Below are positions 35,880 through 46,897 of a stretch of 64,000 nucleotides of DNA, piece by piece. The stretch's first letter is position 1. Every line of letters begins with the position of its first letter. The notes under the pieces are model-generated. The model did not search any database and was not told where the DNA came from. It was given only the letters and a program-made list of their open reading frames with translations. The stretch covers positions 5,456,001 to 5,520,000 of the forward strand of contig NC_010506.1 of assembly GCF_000019525.1 (NCBI RefSeq), read 5' to 3'. The position numbers and the translations under genes were made by a program. This stretch comes from Shewanella woodyi ATCC 51908. GTDB lineage: Bacteria; Pseudomonadota; Gammaproteobacteria; Enterobacterales; Shewanellaceae.

Positions 35880-37058
35880 TTAATCAGCTTGTTTGCGCAG
35901 AAATGCTGGAATATCCAAGTAATCAGCTTCATTCTTTGGTGCTAAAGTTGGCGCAGGCTGTACAGCAGCAGGAGCAACATTACCCACCGCAGCAACAGAC
36001 TGGTTTAGCACCTCTTCTGTAACTTCAACACGTGGCTCTGGAGCTACTGTTGGCTCTGGACGTGGAGCAGGCTTTGCAACAAGCTGAATATCCGGCTTCT
36101 TCTCAGCACCGATACCTGTAGCAACAACCGTTACACGTAGCTCATCGCTCATTTCAGGGTCGATAACCGCACCAACAACAACCGTCGCATTATCTGAAGC
36201 ATAAGCTTTAACATGGTTACCCACGGTCTCAAACTCTTCGATGCTCATATCCATGCCGGCAGTGATATTCACAAGCACGCCTCGCGCTCCAGCCAGATCG
36301 ATATCTTCAAGCAATGGACTTGCTACAGCCGCTTCTGCCGCTTCTTCAGCACGATCTTCACCGCTTGCAACACCAGTTCCCATCATGGCATTACCCATCT
36401 CAGACATCACTGTTTTAACATCGGCGAAATCGACGTTAATCAAACCAGGACGTGTGATAAGTTCTGCAATACCCTGTACAGCGCCTAACAAAACATTGTT
36501 TGCCGCAGCAAATGCATCAAGCAGTGAGGTTCCACGACCCAATACTTTTAGCAGTTTTTCATTTGGAATGGTGATCAAAGAATCCACATGCTTTGCTAGC
36601 TGTTCTATCCCTTGGTCAGCATAAGACATACGCTTTTTGCCTTCGAAAGGAAACGGCTTTGTGACAACAGCAACGGTTAAAATCCCCTCCTCTCTCGCCA
36701 CTTCCGCGACAACAGGCGCAGCACCAGTACCGGTACCACCACCCATACCCGCAGCAATAAAGATCATGTCAGATCCTTTGATTGCATTACGGATATTTTC
36801 TTTATCCTCTTCAGCCGCTAGACGGCCAATCTCTGGGTTTGCTCCAGCACCTAAACCTTTGGTGATGTCGCGCCCTAGTTGGATGGTCGATCCTGCAGAC
36901 GACTTTCTTAATGCTTGAGCATCAGTATTCGTTGCAACAAACTCAACACCTTCGATGTTGTGTTTAACCATATGCTCGATGGCATTACCACCGCCACCAC
37001 CAACTCCGATGACCTTGATCACCGCTTCATCAGTATGACTATCCATGATCTCAAACAT
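35880..37058 (-). CDS. ftsZ: Cell division GTPase FtsZ
   Basis: Tubulin-like GTPase that forms the division ring. The start [26 protein letters not shown] is standard. The tubulin signature GGGTGTG is at about 105-111 ([14 protein letters not shown]), with the T7 loop [15 protein letters not shown] around 207-221. The 392 residues end with the conserved peptide [14 protein letters not shown], the ZipA/FtsA/MinC-binding tail. A Pro-rich linker separates it from the core. It lies after ftsA (77 bases), within the dcw cluster. Confidence 0.98.
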   Translation of the reverse strand: MFEIMDSHTDEAVIKVIGVGGGGGNAIEHMVKHNIEGVEFVATNTDAQALRKSSAGSTIQLGRDITKGLGAGANPEIGRLAAEEDKENIRNAIKGSDMIFIAAGMGGGTGTGAAPVVAEVAREEGILTVAVVTKPFPFEGKKRMSYADQGIEQLAKHVDSLITIPNEKLLKVLGRGTSLLDAFAAANNVLLGAVQGIAELITRPGLINVDFADVKTVMSEMGNAMMGTGVASGEDRAEEAAEAAVASPLLEDIDLAGARGVLVNITAGMDMSIEEFETVGNHVKAYASDNATVVVGAVIDPEMSDELRVTVVATGIGAEKKPDIQLVAKPAPRPEPTVAPEPRVEVTEEVLNQSVAAVGNVAPAAVQPAPTLAPKNEADYLDIPAFLRKQAD

Positions 37059-37135
37059 GGCTTTCTCTCCGTTTTGCTTGCGTTATATGTTTAATCTCTA
37101 ATTCAACGAACTCTATGTCGCTTTCCGATTAGGAA

Positions 37136-38371
37136 TTAAAACTCACCTTTAAACCAGCTTTGAACCCGATTCCAAAGACTGGTAACCCCTTGACGTTCTG
37201 GACGCTCAAACTGACGTTCAACCACCCTTCTCGCCCCATAGTGCAACAACCCAACTCCAGTGGAGTAGATAGGCTGATCCACATATTCAAATAATCCTTT
37301 TACTGGCAGTGGTGATGCGACTCGTACAGGCATCCCAAAGGTTGCCTCCGCTACATCTACCGCTCCCTCAATCGACGCAGTACCACCAGTAATAACAATA
37401 CCGGCGGCAACTTGATCTTCTAATCCTGAGTCTCTTAACTCCTGCAACACCAGCTCAAATAACTCCTGGTATCTAGGCTCAACGACCTCTGCCAAGGTAT
37501 GTCTGGACATACTTCTCGACGGGCGCCCACCAACAGAAGGCACCTCAATGCTGTCTTCTCGACTTACCATCGAGCTGCGCGCACTGGCATACTGAACCTT
37601 GATCTGCTCAGCGTGAGATAGCGGCGTCCGGAAAATCTTGGCGATATCGTTCGTCACCTGATTACCTGCAACAGGTACCACAGCACAGTGACGCAAAGCC
37701 CCGTTGGTATAAACAGCTAAATCTGTCGTGCCGCCACCGATATCAACTAAACAGACCCCAAGATCTTTCTCATCATTAGTCAACACTGAGTCTGCCGATG
37801 CGATAGCGGAGAACACGAGATCATCCACTTTCAAACCACAACGCTCGACACTCTTAGTAATATTCTTTGCCATATCGTTAGCACAAGTGACGATATGCAC
37901 CTTAGCTTCCATCCGCATACCAGACATGCCGATTGGGCTTTTTATGCCATCTTGCACATCGATTGCGTACTCCTGTGGAAGTACATGTAAAATGCGGCGC
38001 TCTGTCGGTATCTTTACCGAGCGTGCAGTGTGTATCACATTGTCAACGTCGTCCTGAGTCACCTCTTCATCATTGATGGAGACCATGCCGTTTTCGTTTT
38101 GACAACTGATATGCTTTCCTGAGATCCCTAAGTACACAGATGAAACTTGGCAATCTGCCATCAGCTCAGCTTGATCCAACGCTCGCTGAACACTGCGCAC
38201 AATGGAATCAAGATCATTTACACCACCTTTATCCATGCCTCTGGATTGATGATTTCCTAATCCGACAACACTGATCTCACCATCAGGCAGCACTTCACCT
38301 ATGATCACAGCAACCTTAGAGGTTCCTATGTCCAATCCAACGATCAGATTTCTATCTTGATTCTTGGTCAT
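37136..38371 (-). CDS. ftsA: Cell division protein FtsA
   Basis: Actin-like ATPase that anchors FtsZ to the membrane. LIVGLDIGTSKVAVIIGE (about 9-26) is the phosphate 1 motif, with ATP-binding VDIGGGTTDLAVYTNG and IVITGGTASIEGA. The C-terminal amphipathic helix is in SLWNRVQSWFKGEF. Length 411 compares with 420 in E. coli. It starts three bases after ftsQ and is followed by ftsZ. Confidence 0.97.
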   Translation of the reverse strand: MTKNQDRNLIVGLDIGTSKVAVIIGEVLPDGEISVVGLGNHQSRGMDKGGVNDLDSIVRSVQRALDQAELMADCQVSSVYLGISGKHISCQNENGMVSINDEEVTQDDVDNVIHTARSVKIPTERRILHVLPQEYAIDVQDGIKSPIGMSGMRMEAKVHIVTCANDMAKNITKSVERCGLKVDDLVFSAIASADSVLTNDEKDLGVCLVDIGGGTTDLAVYTNGALRHCAVVPVAGNQVTNDIAKIFRTPLSHAEQIKVQYASARSSMVSREDSIEVPSVGGRPSRSMSRHTLAEVVEPRYQELFELVLQELRDSGLEDQVAAGIVITGGTASIEGAVDVAEATFGMPVRVASPLPVKGLFEYVDQPIYSTGVGLLHYGARRVVERQFERPERQGVTSLWNRVQSWFKGEF

Positions 38372-38374
38372 TAT

Positions 38375-39139
38375 TTAGTGGCTCTCTTCTTGTGCATTTT
38401 TCCAACCTACGGCTAATCCGGTGTCGTAACGCAAATCAACTTTAGCAACACTTTTTGATTGCTTTTCCAACGTGGGATAGACGTTGATAAACCGCTGTAT
38501 CCTTGCCATCTTATCTTCTCGACCCAACTCAAGCATGATCCCGTTATCCAGTGATGCATGCCAAGCGTGTCTTGGGCTTAAACTTAAACTGTGTAAATTG
38601 AAGCCATTAATCTTTAAAAGCTCACTTAGCTGACGAAATGTGGTTAACACTAATTTCGACTGACCTTCAGGTCCCGCTAGCAAGGGCAGAGTGCCAACAC
38701 TCTCTCTTTTAGGAGCGTCGAATACCTGTCCATGAATATTGAGCCAAGCATCGCCATTCCAATGAGCAACCACCTGCTGCTCCACGAGGTAGACCTTTAA
38801 CTTTGCTGGCCACTCACGTCTCACCGAAGCCTGATATACCCAAGGCAGTGCCTCTAGCGCAGCCTGAACCTGATTCACATCGGCAGAGAAGAAGCTACGT
38901 TGCATCAAGTCACGCAGGGCAGCCTGTATCTCCTCATCTGAGGTTTTATCACGTTCCCCCTTGATGGCTACTGCTTCAATCGGCAAAGCATCTGCATCAT
39001 TAACAACCAGGTTTAGCTTCCAAGCCGCCATTGAAAGACCTAAGAGCACAAAGAGCAGAAACAACAGCCCAAAACACAAGTACCAATCGACCTGCTGCAG
39101 TTTAAGCTTCCACCTTTGACTAACATCAACCCAAGACAC
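38375..39139 (-). CDS. ftsQ: Cell division protein FtsQ
   Basis: Bitopic divisome protein that bridges early and late division proteins through FtsB/FtsL. The membrane segment is at about 21-42 (WYLCFGLLFLLFVLLGLSMA). A periplasmic POTRA domain (about 55-125; LPIEAVAIKGERDKTSDEEIQ) and the FtsQ beta domain follow, with LPWVYQASVRREWPAKLKVYLVEQQ matching the conserved POTRA end. Length 254 compares with 276 in E. coli. It sits 131 bases after murC, where E. coli has ddlB. Confidence 0.95.
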   Translation of the reverse strand: MSWVDVSQRWKLKLQQVDWYLCFGLLFLLFVLLGLSMAAWKLNLVVNDADALPIEAVAIKGERDKTSDEEIQAALRDLMQRSFFSADVNQVQAALEALPWVYQASVRREWPAKLKVYLVEQQVVAHWNGDAWLNIHGQVFDAPKRESVGTLPLLAGPEGQSKLVLTTFRQLSELLKINGFNLHSLSLSPRHAWHASLDNGIMLELGREDKMARIQRFINVYPTLEKQSKSVAKVDLRYDTGLAVGWKNAQEESH

Positions 39140-39270
39140 AGGTTTCCACCCTTAAATCATCTATTGGAAACAAGGCTATTCCATTCATTAACCTCGGAAA
39201 ATCGGCCATTATATAGACCTTATTCCTAGGGTCAAAATCTGATAGTTCTGCAATGAGACGCTATTCAAAC

Positions 39271-40740
39271 TTATCCCCTATTCGAATCATTGTTTGTTGA
39301 TTCAAAACCTAATCTGTTCTGGGCTAACTGCCTTGCTAATGCACCGATATTTCCGGCGCCTTGAGTCAACAGGAGATCCCCCTCCTGCAGTACATCCGGT
39401 AGCAAGGTCAGCAACTGCTCTTGATCTGCCACAAAGATAGGATCTAGTTGACCTCGTAGACGGATAGAGCGGCACAGGGCTCGGCTGTCAGCTCCTGGTA
39501 TTGCAGCTTCTCCAGCAGAATAAACATCGAGCAGCAATAAACAATCGACTTGCGACAGCACTTCAACAAAGTCTTCATAGAGATCGCGAGTTCTGCTATA
39601 GCGATGGGGCTGATAGATCATCACTAAACGCTTTTCAGGCCAACCCAGTTTCGCCGCTTTAATTGTCGCCGCCACCTCACTGGGGTGATGGCCATAATCA
39701 TCAACTAAAACCACTTCACCTCTATCGGTATCGAAACAGCCAAGCTGCTCGAATCGACGACCAATTCCTTCGAAATCGGCCAGCGCCTGAATAATTGCTT
39801 CGTCTTCAATCTCATCTTCACTGGCAACAGCTATGGCAGCCAAAGCATTAAGTACATTATGCTCACCAGGCAGGTTCACCATCACTTCCACATCTTCAAC
39901 ACCAGTTCTTCTTAATGTGAAACGACTACGGTACCCATCCTGAACAAAATTCAGCGCCTGAACATCAGCATCTTCACTAAAGCCGTAGGTCACAATTTTG
40001 CGGCCCACGCTAGGAAGAAGCTCACGCACAACAGGATCGTCAATACACATAACCGCGATGCCATAAAATGGCAGGTTATGGAGGAAATCGATGAAGGTAG
40101 ACTTTAATCGTTCAAAATCCCCCTCATAGGTGTCCATATGATCCGCTTCGATATTGGTGATAACGCTTACCATGGGTTGCAGATGGAGAAAACTTGCATC
40201 ACTCTCATCAGCTTCCGCAATCAAGTAGCGGCTATTACCTAATCTGGCATTGGTTCCCGCACTGTTTAACAGTCCACCAATGACAAAGGTTGGATCTCGC
40301 TCAGCTTGACCATAGACACTGGCAATTAAACTGGTTGTGGTCGTTTTGCCATGGGTTCCAGCAACTGCCACCCCGTGACGATAACGCATCAGCTCTGCTA
40401 ACATCTCTGCCCGGCGAACCACAGGTATTCTTAATGCCTGTGCCTCTAATAACTCAGGGTTATCGGCATGAATAGCGGTAGAGACGACAACAACATCGGC
40501 GCCATGTACCTGCTCCTCTTTATGACCAAGATGAATCTTTGCTCCCAACGACGCCAGTCTTTGCGTAACGGCATTTTCAGCGATATCAGAGCCTGATAAA
40601 CGATAACCTTCATTGACGAGTACTTCGGCTATGCCACCCATGCCCGCACCACCAATCCCGACAAAATAGATGTGCTTAACACGTCTCATCTCAGGAATGA
40701 TGTTTCTTAATTTTGAATACTTCTCTTTATCGTTACCCAT
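39271..40740 (-). CDS. murC: UDP-N-acetylmuramate--L-alanine ligase MurC
   Basis: Adds L-Ala to UDP-MurNAc in the cytoplasm. [14 protein letters not shown] begins the Rossmann-like domain, ATP-binding [12 protein letters not shown] follows, and [17 protein letters not shown] is in the C-terminal domain. Length 489 compares with 491. It starts one base after murG stops. The N-terminus has a short extension before [16 protein letters not shown], as in E. coli. It is the last Mur gene before ftsQ, with no ddl next to it. Confidence 0.97.
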   Translation of the reverse strand: MGNDKEKYSKLRNIIPEMRRVKHIYFVGIGGAGMGGIAEVLVNEGYRLSGSDIAENAVTQRLASLGAKIHLGHKEEQVHGADVVVVSTAIHADNPELLEAQALRIPVVRRAEMLAELMRYRHGVAVAGTHGKTTTTSLIASVYGQAERDPTFVIGGLLNSAGTNARLGNSRYLIAEADESDASFLHLQPMVSVITNIEADHMDTYEGDFERLKSTFIDFLHNLPFYGIAVMCIDDPVVRELLPSVGRKIVTYGFSEDADVQALNFVQDGYRSRFTLRRTGVEDVEVMVNLPGEHNVLNALAAIAVASEDEIEDEAIIQALADFEGIGRRFEQLGCFDTDRGEVVLVDDYGHHPSEVAATIKAAKLGWPEKRLVMIYQPHRYSRTRDLYEDFVEVLSQVDCLLLLDVYSAGEAAIPGADSRALCRSIRLRGQLDPIFVADQEQLLTLLPDVLQEGDLLLTQGAGNIGALARQLAQNRLGFESTNNDSNRG

Positions 40741-40741
40741 C

Positions 40742-41839
40742 TCAACTCTTTCCCGCTAATCGAATGCAGACATCGGCGACTTTTTGGGTCGCATCAATCA
40801 CGCCAACACTTTTTGCACGTTGGCCCATCTGATCTAACTCATCTCTGTCAGACGATAAGATCTGCAACTTCCCGATCAGCTTATCTATATCTAAAATTGG
40901 TTGCGGCAGCAAAAACGCTCCCCCAGCCTTCACTAATACTTGCGCGTTTTTAGTTTGATGATCATCCACCGCATGTGGATAAGGAACCAATAAGCTTGGC
41001 AGGCCAATTGCCGCCAACTCAGAAACGGTTAATGCTCCTGAGCGACACAAAACAACATCCGCCCATCGATACGCCGCTTCCATATCATCAATAAACTCGG
41101 CAACACTCACGCTACCGTCTAATCCTAAACGCTGATATTCACCTTTTACTGACTGCAAGTTTCCTTTGCCCACCTGGTGCCACACCGTAATGAGATGTGT
41201 CTTGCTCATATCTGCTGTCACTGTCGGCATCAGATCATTGAAGACTTTGGCACCTAAGCTGCCACCAACCACTAACACTTTTAAGGACTCTTTAGCCCCT
41301 GCATCTTTAGGGGTTTGACCTAAAGCGATCAGCTCCTCTCTGATCGGGTTACCGACCACTTCAGCCTGAACCTGATCAAACGTATCTTCAAAAGCACATA
41401 GCACCTGAGAAGCGATACGGGATAAGATCTTATTCGTCATCCCAGGGATCGCATTTTGCTCATGCAGTACCAAAGGTATCCCGGACAATCTCGCAGCAAC
41501 ACCACCTGGGCCACTTGCAAAGCCGCCCATGCCTAACACCACATCAGGCTGAAACTCTTTAATGACCACCCGCGCCTGCGTAATTGAGCGTAGCACCTTA
41601 AATGGCGCTGCCAATTTACGTACAACACCATTACCTCTAACACCTTTAATATCGATAAAATCGATATCGAAACCATGCTGAGGAACTAAACGCGCTTCCA
41701 TACGCTCTGCTGTACCTAACCAGCGAACTTTCCAGCCCTGCTTACTTAGGTACTTAGCAACGGCTAACGCAGGGAATACATGTCCCCCGGTACCGCCAGC
41801 CATAATCAAAATGCGTTTTTCGTCACTGACATTCGTCAT
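40742..41839 (-). CDS. murG: Lipid II-forming transferase MurG
   Basis: Membrane-associated glycosyltransferase that adds GlcNAc to lipid [20 protein letters not shown] is the N-terminal loop, [14 protein letters not shown] the middle nucleotide loop, and [35 protein letters not shown] the UDP-GlcNAc site. Length 365 compares with 355. Its ATG overlaps the ftsW stop by one base (TAATG), so translation is coupled. Confidence 0.97.
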   Translation of the reverse strand: MTNVSDEKRILIMAGGTGGHVFPALAVAKYLSKQGWKVRWLGTAERMEARLVPQHGFDIDFIDIKGVRGNGVVRKLAAPFKVLRSITQARVVIKEFQPDVVLGMGGFASGPGGVAARLSGIPLVLHEQNAIPGMTNKILSRIASQVLCAFEDTFDQVQAEVVGNPIREELIALGQTPKDAGAKESLKVLVVGGSLGAKVFNDLMPTVTADMSKTHLITVWHQVGKGNLQSVKGEYQRLGLDGSVSVAEFIDDMEAAYRWADVVLCRSGALTVSELAAIGLPSLLVPYPHAVDDHQTKNAQVLVKAGGAFLLPQPILDIDKLIGKLQILSSDRDELDQMGQRAKSVGVIDATQKVADVCIRLAGKS

Positions 41840-43053
41840 TAACTTTTCTTCCCCTGAACTGCTTGTATGGAGCTTAATCGGCGCTCATGATCGATTCGAA
41901 TGAGTATCATCGCCGCCGCGGTCATCACCCATAAACTACTGCCGCCATAACTGATAAAAGGCAAAGTTAACCCTTTAGTGGGTAACATTCCGATACTGGC
42001 GCCAACATTAACGACGGTTTGAAAACAAAACCAGATACCGATGGCGTAGGCTAAGTAGCCTTCAAACGCCTTATCTATTTGAATGCATAGATTGCCCAGT
42101 TTAATGGCCTTTAATGCAACAAATAACAGTACTGTCAGCACAACAATAATGCCGATAAAACCTAACTCTTCACCAATCACGGCAAAGATAAAATCCGTAT
42201 GAGCTTCGGGCAGGTATTCCAACTTCTGAATACTGTTTCCCAACCCCTGACCAAACCAGTCACCACGTCCATAGGCCATCAAAGATTGCGTTAACTGATA
42301 GCCGCTGCCAAATGGGTCCTGCCAAGGATCCATAAAGGAGGTCACCCGTCGCATCCGGTATGGCTCAAGCAATACCAAAGCAACAAACGCCATTATCCCC
42401 GTCAAGATCAGAGCAAAGAAGTCGAGCAATCTAGCACCAGCCAAAAATAGCAAACCAACTGTACCCACAAACAGCACAACCACGGTGCCTAAATCTGGCT
42501 GCATCAAAATCAATATGGCATAGACAGCAAACACAGCTATCGGCTTATAAAAGCCTTTGGCATTTTCTCGTATCTCCTGATGACGCCTCACCAAATAGCC
42601 AGCCATGTAGATTGCAAATGCTAGCTTAGCCAATTCAGCGACCTGAATTCTTAATGGGCCAATAACCAACCAGCGTGTGGCCCCATTAACGGTATGACCC
42701 ACAAAAGGTACAGCCACTAACATGATCCCGACTATCAACAGGAATATAGGACTAAACCTCTGCCACATTGCCATGGGGATCCGGAGCACAACAGCAGCAA
42801 TAATAACGCTACCAATGATAAAAACGAGATGCCGCATAACAAAGTGATAAGGATTCCCTTTCAAGCTTTGTGCTTCAGGCATTGATGCCGACATCACCAT
42901 GACAAAACCGAAACAGATGAGTCCAATGACGGATATCAATAAGGTTCTGTCATAAAGCTGCAAACCTGGCGCTTCATTCTCTTTAAACAGATTCGGCCAA
43001 CTCCAAGTGACACTAGTGCCAAATAGATTGAGTTGTCGCTCGTCACTACGCAT
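41839..43053 (-). CDS. ftsW: Septal peptidoglycan polymerase FtsW
   Basis: SEDS glycosyltransferase that works with FtsI to build the septum. About ten membrane segments; motifs include DLGTVVVLFVGTVGLLFLAG, AHTDFIFAVIGEELGFIG and GLTLPFISYGGSSLW. Length 404 compares with 414. Eight bases overlap with murD upstream, and one base with murG downstream. Confidence 0.97.
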   Translation of the reverse strand: MRSDERQLNLFGTSVTWSWPNLFKENEAPGLQLYDRTLLISVIGLICFGFVMVMSASMPEAQSLKGNPYHFVMRHLVFIIGSVIIAAVVLRIPMAMWQRFSPIFLLIVGIMLVAVPFVGHTVNGATRWLVIGPLRIQVAELAKLAFAIYMAGYLVRRHQEIRENAKGFYKPIAVFAVYAILILMQPDLGTVVVLFVGTVGLLFLAGARLLDFFALILTGIMAFVALVLLEPYRMRRVTSFMDPWQDPFGSGYQLTQSLMAYGRGDWFGQGLGNSIQKLEYLPEAHTDFIFAVIGEELGFIGIIVVLTVLLFVALKAIKLGNLCIQIDKAFEGYLAYAIGIWFCFQTVVNVGASIGMLPTKGLTLPFISYGGSSLWVMTAAAMILIRIDHERRLSSIQAVQGKKS

Positions 43054-44374
43054 CAGAGCTTCCAGCTAATGCATTCACCTCTGCTCTGAAATCTTCGCCA
43101 CGAGCCATAAAGTTTTTGTACATATCTAAGCTCGCACAAGCAGGCGACATCAATACAATATCTCCAGCCTCGGCAAGTTCATTCGCTGTTTTTACCGCCT
43201 CAGACATATCGCTAACTCGGATAGCTTTCTCAGAAAACTCAGCAATTTTATCGCCATCTTTTCCTAATGTGATCAGTTGAGAAAGCCCATGAATAGCCTG
43301 CTGCAATGGCTGAAAATCAGCGCCTTTTCCATCTCCACCCGCAATTAAAATAATGCCACCAAGATGATCACTAAACCCTTCAAGTGCAGCAACAGTTGCG
43401 CCGACATTAGTAGCCTTAGAGTCGTTGACATAACTGACGCCATTATGAACAGCCACCAATTCACATCGATGTGCTAAACCAGTAAAGGTCGTCGCAACCT
43501 GTATCATCGATTCTTTATCGACTCCGGCATGATAAGCCAGTGCCATAGCGGCAAGCAGATTAGCATGGTTATGGCTACCAACAAGCGCAACATCAAGCAG
43601 GTTCATGATCTCTGTTGTTCCATGCACAACCTTGCCATCACGAACACCCCACTCATCATTAAATGGTGCCGACAATCCAAAACTATTTTGATTCATCGGA
43701 TCTTTTGGCTCGGTCAGTTCATCTTCTCGATTAAACAGCGCACGTTTACTTTGGCAATAGAGTGACAGTTTTGCTTGCCTGTAAGCCTCAAGATCTGTGT
43801 AACGATCCATATGATCTTCACTAATATTGAGACAGGTCGCCACGATGCAATTTAAACTGTGCGTAGTCTCGAGCTGGAAACTAGAGAGTTCTAGAATATA
43901 GAGATCTCTTGGCTCTCTAAGCAGATCGAGTGCGGGAACACCGATATTGCCACCAACTGCATAGTTGAGACCTGCTACCCTCGCCATCTCACCAACTAAT
44001 GTGGTCACTGTAGACTTACCATTTGAACCGGTAATACCTATTACACAGGGCTCTCTATCCTTAACCGCTCGGGCAAATAACTCCACATCCCCAATAACTT
44101 CAATACCCATATCGATAGCCGCACGGATCTCAGGCGTATCAACGGCAATACCAGGACTGATAATAATTTGACTGGCTTGCACGAGATAACGACAATCAAA
44201 ACCGCCAGTCAGCAACTCAACCTCTGGATATAAACGCTTGAGTTCATCCATGCCTGGAGGTTGATGACGGCTATCCATCACCAAAGGAGTGATCCCCTGC
44301 TCATGCAGATAGTGCACAACCGAAAGCCCAGTTGCTCCCAGCCCTAAAACTACATGTGACTTAATATTTTCCAT
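43046..44374 (-). CDS. murD: UDP-N-acetylmuramoylalanine--D-glutamate ligase MurD
   Basis: Adds D-Glu to UDP-MurNAc-L-Ala. The N-terminal nucleotide fold starts VVLGLGATGLSVVHYL, with ATP loop GITGSNGKSTVTTL and C-terminal region LIAGGDGKGADFQPL. Length 442 compares with 438. It follows mraY after 73 bases and overlaps ftsW by eight. Confidence 0.97.
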   Translation of the reverse strand: MENIKSHVVLGLGATGLSVVHYLHEQGITPLVMDSRHQPPGMDELKRLYPEVELLTGGFDCRYLVQASQIIISPGIAVDTPEIRAAIDMGIEVIGDVELFARAVKDREPCVIGITGSNGKSTVTTLVGEMARVAGLNYAVGGNIGVPALDLLREPRDLYILELSSFQLETTHSLNCIVATCLNISEDHMDRYTDLEAYRQAKLSLYCQSKRALFNREDELTEPKDPMNQNSFGLSAPFNDEWGVRDGKVVHGTTEIMNLLDVALVGSHNHANLLAAMALAYHAGVDKESMIQVATTFTGLAHRCELVAVHNGVSYVNDSKATNVGATVAALEGFSDHLGGIILIAGGDGKGADFQPLQQAIHGLSQLITLGKDGDKIAEFSEKAIRVSDMSEAVKTANELAEAGDIVLMSPACASLDMYKNFMARGEDFRAEVNALAGSSDA

Positions 44375-44447
44375 GCTCAGCTACCTTAACCCTAAGCCGC
44401 TAGGCTTAAGGTCTTGAGTTAGGTGTGACATCTGGTTTCCCATGTAG

Positions 44448-45530
44448 TTACCTTAATTTCAACGTAGCCAGTCCAAGCAGGACTAGAAAGAGTGAGATAA
44501 TCCAAAAACGAACAATCACCCTTGGCTCTGGCCATCCCTTCAACTCATAGTGGTGATGGATTGGCGCCATACGAAATATCCGTTGTCCGCGTAACTTGTA
44601 AGAGCCCACCTGTAAAATCACAGATACCGTCTCCATCACGAAGACCCCCCCCATGATCACTAATAAGATCTCTTGGCGAACCAAAACAGCAATTGCACCT
44701 AATGCAGCGCCTAAAGAGAGTGAACCAACATCCCCCATAAAGACCTGAGCTGGGTAGGTGTTAAACCAGAGGAAACCTAAACCGGCACCGACTATCGCTG
44801 TACAAACAATCACGAGCTCACCAGCACCAGGCAAGTACGGAAGATGCAGGTAGTTAGCAAACTGGACATGACCAGAGAGGTAAGCGATTAATGCAAAGGC
44901 AGCTGCAACCATGACAGTAGGCATGATAGCTAAGCCATCAAGGCCATCGGTTAAGTTCACCGCGTTGCTTGAACCAACAATGGTAAAGTACGCCAACACA
45001 ATGAAAAAACCACCAAGCTGAGGCATGATATCTTTAAAGAAAGGCACCACAAGCTGGGTCTCACCTGTCATATCAGCCGACGCATAAAGATAGAAAGCAA
45101 TAACCAATGCCGCCAACGACTGAAGAATATACTTCCACTTGGCAATCAAACCTTTAGTGTCTTTACGAACCACTTTACGATAGTCATCGATAAAGCCGAT
45201 CAATCCAAAACTTGCCAGAACAAACAGGACAACCCAGACATATCGGCTGCCAAGATCGCCCCATAGCAAGACGCTAATAAATACACCAGCAAGGATCAGT
45301 ATTCCTCCCATAGTCGGCGTACCGCGCTTACTAAAATGAGATTCAGGACCGTCGTTACGAACGATTTGACCAATCTGCAGCATCTGCAAACGCTCAATCA
45401 TCTTAGGGCCCCACCAGAGACTGAACATAAGTGCAGTCATTAAGCCTAAGATAGCTCTGAAAGTAACATAGGAAAAAACGTTAAACCCTGTGTAAAATTG
45501 GGTTAAATACTCCGCCAGATAGACCAGCAT
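44448..45530 (-). CDS. mraY: Phospho-N-acetylmuramoyl-pentapeptide-transferase MraY
   Basis: Ten-helix inner-membrane enzyme that makes lipid I from UDP-MurNAc-pentapeptide and undecaprenyl phosphate. [20 protein letters not shown] with the paired Asp residues, [13 protein letters not shown] and [19 protein letters not shown] are the family motifs. Length 360 equals E. coli. The start overlaps the murF end by one base. Confidence 0.98.
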   Translation of the reverse strand: MLVYLAEYLTQFYTGFNVFSYVTFRAILGLMTALMFSLWWGPKMIERLQMLQIGQIVRNDGPESHFSKRGTPTMGGILILAGVFISVLLWGDLGSRYVWVVLFVLASFGLIGFIDDYRKVVRKDTKGLIAKWKYILQSLAALVIAFYLYASADMTGETQLVVPFFKDIMPQLGGFFIVLAYFTIVGSSNAVNLTDGLDGLAIMPTVMVAAAFALIAYLSGHVQFANYLHLPYLPGAGELVIVCTAIVGAGLGFLWFNTYPAQVFMGDVGSLSLGAALGAIAVLVRQEILLVIMGGVFVMETVSVILQVGSYKLRGQRIFRMAPIHHHYELKGWPEPRVIVRFWIISLFLVLLGLATLKLR

Positions 45531-46897
45531 TAAACAAACTCCCCTTGCCCATGGGCAATTTTTAAGGCCTCAACGACACGTTCCATTCCGGCACTGCGTG
45601 AACCTTTGACCAACACAGTTACATCACCTTGTAACTGGTTGATGGTATTAATTAAACAAAGCACTAGTGGCGCTAACTCTTGCTGATGCTGTCCACCGAA
45701 AGCGGCGGCCGTATTTTCACTTAGCTCACCTAAGGTGAAAAGGGCATCTATCCCCTGTTTTTTTGCATATTCGCCTAGCTCAGAATGCAAAAGGGACGCA
45801 TTGTCACCTAATTCTCCCAAATCGCCCAGTACTAAACAGCGAAATCCATCAATTTCTTGAAGCCAGTCAATAGCTGCTCCCACTGACGCGGGGTTTGCAT
45901 TATAGCTATCATCAATAATTCGTACTCGACCCAGCTCATGGGGTAACATTCTGCCTTTAACGGGCTCTACCAGTTTTAGACCACTCAATACCTCTTCGAG
46001 CGACAGCCCAAGAGAGAGACAGATAGCAGTTGCAGCAAGGGCATTACTCACTTGATGGCGACCTGAAAGTGGCAGAGTTATCGACTCACAACTGTTGAGA
46101 TAGTTCAGTGTAAATCTGTATCTTCCTAATGAGTCGGACACTAATTCACTCGCCTTCACATCAGCTTGTGACTCGATAGCAAAAGTGAGCTGAGTAAATT
46201 GACTTGCCGCACCACGCATCACATCAGCAAAGGGATCGTCTAAATTGATCACCGCTATTCCATCAGCACTTAAGTGATTAAAGATCTCCGATTTAGCCTT
46301 AGCAACACCTTCAAGTGAACCGAAGCCCTCAAGGTGCGCCGATGCCACATTATTCACCATGGCGACATCAGGTTTCACCAGTGAGGAGGTGTAATCGATC
46401 TCACCTAAATGATTTGCTCCTAACTCAAAAACCCCATATTCCTCATCACCTTCTAAACGAAGCAGAGTCAGCGGTACACCAATCTCATTATTGAAATTAC
46501 CAGCGGTATAGAGCACTTTATGATGCTGTGACAGTATGCTCGCCACCATCTCTTTCACACTGGTTTTGCCGTTCGAGCCCGTCAAGGCGACAGACTTAGG
46601 CTGAACAAGCTCCTTAAGATAGGCACCTATCTCTCCCATCGCTTTTTGCGTATCACTGACCAAAAGCTGGGGAATATCCAAAGCAAGTTCACGGCTCACC
46701 AGCAGCGCACTTGCACCATTTTCTAGCGCTAAATGAGCAAAATCATGACCATCAAACTTCTCACCTTTTAAGGCGACAAACAGTGTCTTCTCCGGAATAC
46801 TCCGGCTGTCACTGCACACATTTAGTATCTCTGTATCACTGCCGATCAAACGACCATTGAGTCGCTGACTTAACAGAGATAAGGTTAAGCGGATCAT
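45530..46897 (-). CDS. murF: UDP-MurNAc-tripeptide--D-Ala-D-Ala ligase MurF
   Basis: Joins D-Ala-D-Ala to the stem peptide, the last cytoplasmic ligation. The ATP loop is [14 protein letters not shown], with C-terminal [20 protein letters not shown] and [18 protein letters not shown]. Length 455 compares with 452. It overlaps murE by four bases (ATGA), so translation is coupled. Confidence 0.97.
   Translation of the reverse strand: MIRLTLSLLSQRLNGRLIGSDTEILNVCSDSRSIPEKTLFVALKGEKFDGHDFAHLALENGASALLVSRELALDIPQLLVSDTQKAMGEIGAYLKELVQPKSVALTGSNGKTSVKEMVASILSQHHKVLYTAGNFNNEIGVPLTLLRLEGDEEYGVFELGANHLGEIDYTSSLVKPDVAMVNNVASAHLEGFGSLEGVAKAKSEIFNHLSADGIAVINLDDPFADVMRGAASQFTQLTFAIESQADVKASELVSDSLGRYRFTLNYLNSCESITLPLSGRHQVSNALAATAICLSLGLSLEEVLSGLKLVEPVKGRMLPHELGRVRIIDDSYNANPASVGAAIDWLQEIDGFRCLVLGDLGELGDNASLLHSELGEYAKKQGIDALFTLGELSENTAAAFGGQHQQELAPLVLCLINTINQLQGDVTVLVKGSRSAGMERVVEALKIAHGQGEFV

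Noticed and set aside
36213..36918. Plus-strand frames in ftsZ
   Set aside because: Shadows of a highly conserved gene on the other strand.
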